The notes under the pieces are model-generated. The model did not search any database, was not told the origin of the DNA, and saw only the letters and a list, made by a program, of their open reading frames with translations. Both the position numbers and the translations under genes were made by a program. Positions 55,478-64,000 of a stretch of DNA of 64,000 nt are shown here, piece after piece (position 1 is the first letter of the stretch; every line of letters starts with the position of its first letter). The stretch comes from Cyanophora paradoxa (Eukaryota > Glaucocystophyceae > Cyanophorales > Cyanophoraceae): positions 62,001 to 126,000 of the forward strand of contig QPMI01000412.1 of NCBI GenBank assembly GCA_004431415.1. Direction: 5' to 3'.

Positions 55478-58400
55478 ATGGCCGACGCGGGCGCGCAGGA
55501 GCCGCTGGGCCCGTCGGACCTCTTCGACAGCCTGTACATCGCGGAGGTGGCGCCCCCGAAGGCCACCGCCCCCCTCCCCGTCGACCGCCTCGAAATGCGT
55601 GCGTCAGCCCCCGCCCCGCCCCGCGCCGGCCCCGGGGCGGAGGGTGACGGGGCGGGGCGGCAGGGGAGCTGGGCCTGCAGGAGCGGCGGGTGCGGGCGGG
55701 GTACCTGCTGCGGGGGGCGGCGGTGGAGCGGCAGGCGGCGCTGGAGGAGCTGGCGCACAAGCAGCGCATCTGGGGCGCCATGGAGCTCGAGGTCGAGGGC
55801 CTGCGCGCCGGCCGCGACCGCGACGCGCGCCTCATCGCCGCCCTCACCGCCGACCTCGACGAGGCGCGGCGCGCGCTGGAGGCCTCGCGGGCGGAGGGTG
55901 CCGACGTTCGGGCCGAGCTGCGGCGGGTGCGGGAGACGAGCGCGGAGGCGCTGCTGGACGCGCACCGCGAGGGCGAGCTGCTGCGGCGCGAGATCTCGGA
56001 GCGCATCGAGGCGCTCGCCAAGGCGGAAGGGGACCTCTCGCGGGCCCGCGCCGCCCTCCAGCAGCGCGACGCCCTCGTCCGCTCCCTCGAGGAGCGCATC
56101 GTCTCAGCCCGCCGCGAGGCCGAGGCCGAGGCCGCCTCGCTGCGCTCCGAGATGGAGAAGCAGGAGGCCGCCCTCACCGCCCGCATGGAGGGCGCCATGG
56201 GCGAGCTCCGCACCGCCCTCGAGGACGCCACCGCCGAGGCCCGCGCCGCCGCCGCCCGCGCCGAGGCGGCGAGCGAGGCCGCCGGGGCGCTGGAGGCGGA
56301 GCTGGGGGAGGCGAGGGAGGCGGGGCGGGCGGAGGAGGCGCGTGCGGCCGGGCTGGAGCGGGAGGCGGCGGTGCTGCGGGTGGACCTCGCGGAGGCGCGG
56401 GAGCAGCTGCGAGCGGCGCGGGAGGAGGCGGCGAACGCGCGGGCGCGGGCCGACAAGGCGGAGGCCGACCTCGAGGCGCTCCACGCGGAGGCCGCCGAGG
56501 CCGCCGAGCGCGCCGCCGCCGCCCTCCACGCCGCCCACCTCGTCCGCCCGCCCGCCCCGCCCGCCCCGCCGTGCTGCCGGGCCCGACGCCGCGCCGCAGG
56601 AGATGCAGGAGCTCGAGGCGGAGAACGCGCGCGCCGTGGCCTCGAGCCGGGGCCGCCGGCCCTCCAACGCCGGCGCGAGCGCCCAGGGCCACCGCAAGCT
56701 GAGCGCCGCGGGAGAGCCGCACGGGCGGCGCAAGTCGCAGCACGCCGGCAGCGGGCAGCGCTCGCGGGCGCCCTCGATCTCGATCGACGCGTCGCCCGGG
56801 GAGGGGCCCCGAGCCCGCTTCCGGGACGCTGCGGCCGCCGAGCACGGAGGCGCCGCGGCGGCGGGGCTCGCGGGAGGTGCCGGGCGGGGCCGGCGGGCGT
56901 CGGAGGCGATCGGGGATGCCCTGGCGCACTTTGAAGCGATGAAGGCGGCGGCCGCGCAGCACGCCGCCGCCTCGCCCGACGAGGGCCCCGACGCCGAGCT
57001 CAGCAGCAGCCTCCACAGCGGCGGCCGCCTCGGCACCGCCCCGACCCGCGCGGGCCGGCGGCCGGCGGGCCGGCAGCCGCGGCGGGGGCAGCCTGCGGTC
57101 GCTGGGGCAGCTGGGGCGGGGCGCGCGGGCGGCGGCGGCGGGCGGCGGGGAGGCGGACCTGGCGCGGCAGCTGCTGGAGGCCCTCGACCACGCCGTCGCC
57201 GGCAGCGACGACGAGGGCGACGGCGAGGGCGAGGGCGCCGCCAGGGAGGCCCCGGCCAGCGCCCCGGCGAGCGCCCCGGCGAGCGGCCTGGCGGAGTCGA
57301 TGTCCCGCGGGCGGCGGCTGCAGCAGCGGCGGCGGAGTGCCAGCGCTCGGGCCGGAGCCGGCCTCGGCGGAGGGACGCGGCCGAGCAGCGAGGCGGGGCC
57401 GCGCGCGGCGGCGGCGGGGCCGGCGGGAGGGCGAGGCGGGGCGGGCGAGGGCGGCGAAGAAGAAGGACCGGATGGGCCTGCTGGAGCTGGCGAAGCGCCT
57501 CGGGAGGCCCTCGAGGTGGAGCGCCGCATGCGCGAGGAGGCCGAGGAGTGCGTGGAGGGGATGCGCGCCGAGGTCCAGCGCGAGCGCGACCGCCGCGCCG
57601 CCGACCTCGCCGCCGCCGCCGCGCGGCCGCCTCGCCCGAGGGCTCGGAGGCGACCCCGGAGGAGCGGGTGCGGCTGGTGCGGGCGCACCAGGACGCCCTG
57701 CGCGAGGCCGAGGAGGCGTCCCGCGAGGCCGAGGCGGCGCGCGACGAGGCCGAGGCCCAGCGGCGCGCCCGCGAGCTCCTGGAGCAGGAGCTCGTGCAGC
57801 TGCGGGCGCAGCTGGCGGCCCTGCGGGAGCAGGCGGAGGCGGAGGAGGAGGAGCGCATCCGCTGGGAGGCCGAGCAGCGCGAGCGCATGCGCGCCCTCGT
57901 CCAGGGCGGCGGGGCGGCCCCCGACGCGCCCCCCGCCGAGTCCCCCGGCGGCCTCCGCCCGCCCTCGGGGGGCAAGGACAAGGGCAAGGCGGCCGCCTCG
58001 CCGCGCAAGCGGCCCTCCCTCCTCTCCGTCATCGAGGCGGCCGCCGCCACCTCGCCGCGGAGGCAGCAGCCGCCCCCGTCCCCGGCGGGGCCGCCGGCGC
58101 TGCGGCGGCGGCGGCGCTGGAGGGCGGGTGGAGGCGCTGGAGGGGCGGCTCGGGGCGCTGCTGGGGAGGGCCTCTTCGAGGACGCGCGCTCCCGCGAGCT
58201 CGCCGAGCGGCTGCGGCTGCTCGAGGACCTCGCCGCCCTCGACGCCGCCGACGCCGCCGCCCCCTCCCCCGCCGCCGCCCCGCCCCTCCCCGCGGAGCCC
58301 CGGCGGGGCCGCCCCGCCCCTGGGGGCGGCCGAGCGGGCGCGGCGCGTGCTGGGGATCTTCCGGCGGGAGATGCGGGGCGACCTGCGGCGCGCCTCCCTG

Positions 58401-59074
58401 CAGGTCGCCCTCGGCTCGGCGCCCCCTCGCGGCCGCCCTCGGGCCACGCCTCGGCACCCTCGGCGGGGACGGCGCCGCCCGGGGTGCGCTCGCAGGCGTG
58501 GCTGGGCCGCACGCTGCACGCCATCTACGAGGAGAAGCTCCTCGCCGACCTCGCCGCCTACCGCGCCGGGCCCGGCGCCCCCGTCGAGCCCCTCGCCTGC
58601 GCCGTCCTCGACTGGGCGCAGCGCCGCTACGGCCTGCGGGCCCTCGTGGAGGCGGCCATCGGGGAGCTCGCGCGCGCCGTCGGGCACCACCGCGCGGCCG
58701 CCCCGAGGCGGCCGCCTTCGCCGCCTTCCTCGAGGGGGCGCGGCGCGGGCGCAGCACCTCACCTTCTACCTCACCTGCCGCGCCATGATCTTCGCCCCGG
58801 GGCCCGCCGCCGCCCTCGCAGCCCCGGGCACGGCGGCCCCCGCGGCCCCGGCCCGTTCCTGCCCGGCGAGGCGGGGCGGCGGCAGGTGCCGCTCGCCTTC
58901 GCGCTGGACGTGGCGGCGAAGGCGCTGGAGGGGCCGGCCCGAGGCGGTGGAGCGGGCGGCGGGGCGGCTGCGGGGCGAGGCGGGGCCGGAGGGGGCGCTG
59001 AAGGCGAGCGCGCTGCTGGCGTCGCTGGTGGAGGAGTTCGGGCGGCCCTCGAGGCCTTCGAGGCCCGCGCCGAG

Positions 59075-59109
<35 letters not shown>

Positions 59110-60101
59110 GCGCAGGGCGGCCTCGACTTCGCCGCCTTCGGGCGGCTCGTGCGGCGGCTCCTGCCGGGCTGGCCCGAGGCGGCCGCCCGGCGGCTCTTCG
59201 AGGAGGCGGGCGGGCGGAGGGCCGCCCCTGCCCTCCCCGCCTTCCGCGCCCTCCGCGCCTCCCGCCACTTCTTCATGCAGCGCCTCGCCACGCCGGCCCT
59301 CCTCCGCGACCTCGCCGCCGTCGCCCCCGCCCCGCCCCGCCGGGGCCCCGACGAGGGCGGCCCCGCGGGGACCGCGAGCGCGACCGCGAGCGCGACGCGC
59401 GCGTGACCATCGCCGAGGGCTCGGGCGGCGAGGAGCCCTCGAGCAGCGACGGCGAGCGCTCGCCCCGGCAGCGCCGCCGCGCCCCGCGCCCCTCCGAGAA
59501 GCAGCAGCAGCAGCAGCAGCAGGGCCGCCGGGCGCGCGGCCGGCGGGGTGGAACGTGCACGGGCACCCGAGCGCGAGCTCGATCCCGGCGGGAGCGGCGG
59601 CGCCGGCGCCCGACACCCGGCGGAACTGGACGCTCTCGGTGGCGGACCTGCTCGCGGCCGGGCCGCGGCGGGGCGCGGGCGCGGGGCGGGGACCCCGCGT
59701 CGGCGTCGACGCCGGCGCTGCGGGAGGCGACGGTGGAGGTGGCGGTGGGCGCCCTCGTGCCCCCGCGCCCCTCGAGAAGGTCCTCGGCATGGTCGCGAGC
59801 CACTGGGCCGGCGTCCGCGACGTCGCCTTCTGGAAGAACTGGCAGGTCAAGCTCGAGAAGACCGCCGCCGCCTCCGCCGCCCCGCGCCGCCGCCGCAGCC
59901 CGCCCGCGCCGAGGCCGTCACGGCGGCCTTCGCCGCGCAGAGGCCGGCGGGGGCCCGTCGGTGCGGCGCGGGCGGCCGCCGATCGCGCCCCTGATGCTCC
60001 CCGCCGAGGCGCACGCCGCCGCCCTCGCCCAGCAGCGCGCCGCCTCCCCGCACGTCGCCTCCGCCGCCTCCCTGCCCCGCGGCTGGGAGGCCGACCCCTG
60101 A
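55478..60101 (+). CDS. Large coiled-coil protein, possibly ciliary/TSNAXIP1-related, with frame disruptions
   Basis: The start MADAGAQEPLGPSDLFDSLY is at 55478. A long heptad coiled coil follows (55690-56560; e.g. EELAHKQRIWGAMELEVEGL, RRVRETSAEALLDAHREGEL), then a Ser/Arg-rich linker and a second coil (57660-57900; RRARELLEQELVQLRAQLAA). A helical C-terminal region (58490-59310) has RTLHAIYEEKLLADLAAYRA, LTFYLTCRAMIF, LDFAAFGRLVRRLLPGW and FRALRASRHFFMQRLA. It ends SAASLPRGWEADP (TGA 60099-60101). GC is extreme, and at least six frame changes in G/C runs are needed after 56550. I read these as sequencing indels because coding character persists on both sides. The C-terminal helices loosely resemble those of the convergent gene, so a ciliary function is possible but unproven. 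Confidence 0.6.
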
Positions 60102-60352
60102 GTCGGGCCCCGGGCCCGCGCCCCCCGCCTCTCTCTTTTTCAAACGCTTTTTGCCTTTCAACGCCAAACGACTTTTCTGTAAAGCGAAGCAGGAGCCCCC
60201 TGCTCGATTTCTGTGCACAGATGCCATTCAATTCGCGCCCTCCTAGTTTATGTTTGGTTAGCCTTGTAGGTTGATTATGGGATCGCTGTATTATTGTTGT
60301 ATCCATACGTTTGCACTGTCGAATTGTAGAGTAATGTGTCCGTGCTCGTGCA
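60102..60352. terminator. Convergent 3' UTR region
   Basis: 251 bp between the stop codons of two convergent genes. Sharply AT-richer (CTCTTTTTCAAACGC, TTATGTTTGGTTAGCC), as expected for 3' UTR and polyadenylation regions. No single AATAAA signal was seen. Confidence 0.5.
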
Positions 60353-63300
60353 CTACGAGCGGCCGGCGCTGGTGGGAGGGGCGAGGCCGCCGCTGGTGGG
60401 AGGGGCGAGGCCTCCGCGCCCGCCGAGGGAGACGGGGGCCGCGAGGGCGCTCGAGAGGGCGGCCAGGTTGGACGCAGAGAGGGGCGCGATGCTGATGGAG
60501 ACGTTGTTGAGGCCTCCGGGCGAGAGGCCTCCGGGCGAGAGACCGCCGCCAGGCGAGAGGCCGCCGCCGAGGGAGAGACCTCCGGGGGAGAGGCCGCCCG
60601 GGGGGGCGAGGCCGCCGGAGGGGACGGCGAGGGGGCGGCCGGGGCCGGGGCCGAAGGCGGCGTGCAGGAGGGAGGAGGGGTGGAGGCCGGTGGGGGAGGG
60701 CAGGCCCCCGAAGTCGCCCGAGGGCGGGGCGGCGGCGCTGCGGGGCGAGCTGTTGACGGATCCGGAGGCCGGCTGCGCGGGGTCCGCCGAGTTGAGGGGC
60801 GGCCCCGCGGTGAGGAGCTCGTTGGACTGGATGGGGGCGGCGCGGGGTGGCTTCTTGGTGTAGCGGCGGACGTTGTTCTGCTTGAAGCAGGCCATGAAGT
60901 TGTTGACGGTGATGGTGAGCATGTCGGGGACCTTTCGCTCGGGCCGCGAGGCGGCGCTGGTGCCCGACGTGCCGGACATGCCGGAGAGGACGGAGCCCTC
61001 GGAGAGGGCGAGCTTGCCGCCGGTGCGGCTCATGGCCTTGCCGTAGACGCGCCAGAGGAGCAGGTCGAGGGCGCGGAGCGGGTGCTCGGGGTCGAGCCGC
61101 AGGATCGCCTCCCGGATGGCCCCCGCCGTCAGCAGCCGCGCCCCGTCCCCCTCCACCAGCTCCAGCAGCTGCCCCGCCGTCAGCGGGGCGGGGGCGGGGC
61201 GGGGCGGGGCGGGGCGGGGCGGGGGCGACCGTCTCCTGGACCTCGAGGATGTACTCCTCGCGCTCCTCGACCTGCTGGGCGCGGATGGTCTCGATGAAGG
61301 CCGACTGGTCCCCGTCCTCGTTCTCCTCGAAGAGCTTCTCGTACGTCACGATCTTCCCCTTCTCGTCCGCCTCCAGCGCCTCCAGGATCTCCCCGTACCG
61401 CTCGTCGCTCTTCGCTGCGCGCGCCCCGCCGCCCTCGGCCCCCGCCGCCGCCGCCGCCGCCCCGGCCCGCGGCCCCGCGGGGGCGCACCGGGGAAGAACT
61501 TGCGGAGGACGGCGCGCATGTGCTCCTTGGACATGCGGCCGGTCTTCTTGGCGTCCCAGGCCTGCAGGTGGGCCCGCAGCTCGTCCAGCATCGCCATGCT
61601 CGCCACGTACACCTCCTCCTCCACCTCCCCGATCAGGATCTTGTAGAAGCTGCGCGGCGGGGCGGTGAGAGGGGCCCGGCGGGGGCGGAGGGGGGGCGAG
61701 GGCGGGGGCGTGCATGTCGACGTCCGCTGCGCCGCCCCGCGGGCCCCGCGTCGGCGCCGGCGCGGCGGGGGAGGGGGCGGCGGTCGGCACCGTCGTAGGG
61801 GAAGCGCTTGCAGGCGTCCACGATGTTGTAAGACCACTCCACCACCAGCTGCCCGCGCGTGCACGAGGCGAGGCTCAGCCCGCGCCCCGCGCCCCGCGCC
61901 CCGCACCCCATCACGGCCGGCGCACCTCGTGCCTGCCTGCAGCCGATGGTCAGCGGGGCGCGGCAGGGGCGGAGCGGGGCGGGACGGGGCGGGGCGGGGC
62001 GGGGCCGCACGGTACTTGGACTGGAGGTAGGCCATCATGGCCTGGCCGAGGGTCTGCTTCTTGTGGCCGTACTGCTGCTTGTGCTTCCAGACGGCCTTGA
62101 TGATTGCCTCGAGGTCGCCCTTGGGCATGCGCTTGTTGCGCACCGTCCCCTCCCACTTGAGCCACTCGGGCACCTCGGGGCCCGTGCCGAGGCCGGTGAA
62201 GAGCGGGTCGTCGCAGGGCATCTTCTGCTTGAGGCGGTGGAGCTCGAACCAGAGCTTCTCGACCTCCTGCACGAGCCGCGTGACGAGGGCCGTCGTCGGG
62301 ATCTTGAAGCCGGCCGGGAGGCCCCCGAAGACCTCCGCCAGGAAGGGAGGGATGCGCGGCCTCGCCGCCTCCTCCTCCTTCGGCGCCGCCGCCGTCACCT
62401 CCAGCTTCAGGCCCTTGCCCTTGGCGCCCTTCACCGTCCGCATGGAGCCGCCGGCGGCGGGGGAGCGGGCGCGGGGCTTCTCGCCCCAGCCCCAGTGGCT
62501 GAGGTCGGGGCGGGGCGTGAGGCGCGCGGCGAGGTCGTCCCGCTCCTTGGTCGTGCTCGCCAGCCGCGCCGCCACCTTCCTGTCCGCCCCGCCCGCCTCG
62601 GCCCGGCCCCGCCCTCCGCCCCGCCCCGGCCCGCGACGCCCCGGGCGGCGCACTTGTGGGCGTTCTGTAGGGAGGAGTACTCCGCCTGCAGCTGCTCGCA
62701 CGTCTTCCGCTGCGCCCGCAGCTCCGCCTCCAGCGCCTCCGCCCGGTCCGTCGCCCCTTTCAGCGCCTCCCCCGCCGTCTGCCGGCGCTCCGCGTCGGCC
62801 CCGGCCCCGCCTCCGCCCCCCGCCTCTGCGCACCTTCTGCTGCGCGTCCACCTGCTTGAGCCTCGCCGCCGCTGCGCGCCGAGGGGCGTCAGCGGGGCCG
62901 GGGCGGGGCGGGCGGGGCGGCGGGGGCGGGGCGGGCGGGCCCTGCTCGTAGCGGCCCTTGAAGTCCTCGTTTTCCTGCGACGTCTCCTTGTAGCGCGCCA
63001 GGGAGACCCCAGCAGCTGCGCCCCGCCCGCCCCGCCTCAGCCGTCGCCCCGGCCCCGCGCGCCCTGCGCGGCCGGCGGGCGGGCGCGCGCCCTGCTCGTC
63101 TCCATCGCCTCCTTCGAGTCGGCTTTGGCCCGATCCGCCTCACCTGCCGCGCCGCCCTCGGCCGGGCGGCCCGGCGGCCCGGCGGCGGGGCCCGCGGCGC
63201 GCACGCTTGGCCTTCTCGGCGGTGGCGAGCAGCTCGGCCTCGCGCAGCTTCCACGCCTCCGCCTCCCGCCGCAGCCGCGCCGCCTCTTTCCTGCCGCCCG

Positions 63301-64000
63301 CCCCTCGGAGGCCGCCGCAGGGGTCGGGGCCCTGGCGGGGGCGGGGGCGGGGGCGGACGAGAGGGCGGCGACGCGCTCCTCGTAGTCGTGGCGGGCCTCG
63401 GCGACCACCTCCTGGACGTCCTCGCGGTAGTACTGCACCTCCTCCTCCATCGCCCGCTGCTTCTCCAGCAGCCCCCCGCTCGCCGCCACCGCCCCGTCGT
63501 ACTCCGCCTTGATCCGCGCCAGCAGCGGCCGGTAGATGCGGAACGCCGCCACCACCTTGTCTGCGCCCCGCTCGCACCCGCCCCGGCCCGCCCCGCGGCA
63601 CGGCGCGGCGCGCGGACCGAAGGCGGTGGAGAAGACGCGGAGGCGGGCGCCGAGTGGCTCCCTGCGCGGCGTGAGGCGGCGCGGGGCGGCCCCAGCGGGG
63701 CGGCCGCGGCGGGGCGGGGCGGGGCGGGCGCACTGGCGCTCGTCGGGGGAGAGCTCGCGGAGGGCGGCCTCGATGAAGTCCTCCACCTGCGCCAGGAAGC
63801 GCGGCTTCGGCGCCTCCGGCTCGAACGTCACCGCCCCCGCCGCCTCCGCCGAGACCAGCGCCGACGCCAGCGGCGACGTCGAGCGCTTGACGCCCAGCTC
63901 CAGCGCCCGCGCCCCGATCCCCTTCGTCCACCGGTACTCCTCGGGGATCCCGAGCTCCGCCTTGCTGATGTGCGTCGGCGAGAGCCGCCCGCCCGCCTTC
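60353..64000 (-). CDS. TSNAXIP1 homologue (translin-associated factor X-interacting protein 1), N-terminus outside window
   Basis: Minus-strand gene cut by the right edge. Order from the N-terminal side: AELGIPEEYRWTKGIGA, RFLAQVEDFIEAALREL, VVAAFRIYRPLLARIKAEYD (the TSNAXIP1 N-terminal core), coiled coils (EEEVQYYREDVQEVVAEAR; AEYSSLQNAHKC), and KERDDLAARLTPRPDLSHWG. The conserved C-terminal part has PEVPEWLKWEGTVRNKRMPK with GDLEAIIKAVWKHK, SWSYNIVDACKRFPYD, FYKILIGEVEEEVYVASMAM and EHMRAVLRKFFPG. A further helical region (IREAILRLDPEHPLRALDLL) and a low-complexity Gly/Leu/Ser/Pro tail (GGLSPGGLSLGGGLSPGGG) end at TAG 60353-60355. Family members are linked to motile cilia and spermatogenesis. 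Introns carry GGGGCGGGGC runs with CTGAC branch-like motifs. Confidence 0.8.

Noticed and set aside
56104-58762. Two minus-strand open frames over 800 codons opposite the coiled-coil gene
   Set aside because: They are Arg/Ala/Pro-rich mirror frames of GC-extreme coding DNA with no domain signal, while the plus strand shows clear heptad repeats.

Overview
This window is nuclear DNA from a GC-rich eukaryote. Coding sequence is broken by many short introns (mostly 50-100 nt). Typical donors read GTGCGC or GTGAGC, acceptors read (C/G)GCAG, and a CTGAC branch-like motif often lies just upstream. Spacers are relatively AT-rich. The gene content (SERINC, p31comet, a plant-type BRCA1-like protein with an extended PHD finger, and a TSNAXIP1-family axonemal-type protein) suggests a flagellate microbial eukaryote, possibly a GC-rich microalga such as a haptophyte or pelagophyte. 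That placement is inference; there is no rRNA or organelle marker here. Exon structures were assembled by eye from reading frames and splice motifs, so exact boundaries are provisional.

Layout. 1-3601 (+) is the 3' part of an unknown helical-repeat protein with unusual GTACCC donors. 4568-5118 (-) is a small Met/Gln/Gly-rich zinc-knuckle protein. 6080-7180 (+) may hold a weakly supported gene. 7566-10545 is a roughly 3 kb inverted-repeat element with arms of about 1 kb around a minus-strand gene. 11460-13303 (-) is an organelle-type TPR protein, divergent from a SERINC gene (13720-15739, +). 17493-24798 (+) is a very large membrane protein joining an HEXXH membrane domain, a class II glutamine amidotransferase and a SIS domain. 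27755-31076 (+, coiled coil) and 31314-34318 (-, 36-residue Ser/Pro/Lys repeats) are convergent. Both are duplicated in tandem at 34434-40498, almost identically except for homopolymer-length differences, so an assembly artefact is likely. 40539-41862 (+) is an unknown protein. 42174-43314 (-) is a bHLH transcription factor and 43995-45545 (-) an inositol 2-dehydrogenase-type oxidoreductase.

45933-50695 (-) is the most striking gene. It is a BRCA1-like protein (RING, extended PHD finger, two BRCT repeats) with a complete GCN5-type histone acetyltransferase domain between the RING and the PHD. Next to it, 51322-52384 (-) encodes the spindle-checkpoint silencer p31comet. 52581-54767 (+) has a TSNAXIP1-type N-terminal region, followed by a roughly 0.7 kb tandem repeat and a large coiled-coil gene (55478-60101, +). 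A convergent, more complete TSNAXIP1 homologue runs off the right edge (60353->64000, -).

The BRCA1-like and p31comet genes point to genome-integrity and mitotic control, and the last three genes to cilia. Nothing indicates operons. Several genes need one or more frame changes in G/C runs, which suggests residual long-read indel errors.
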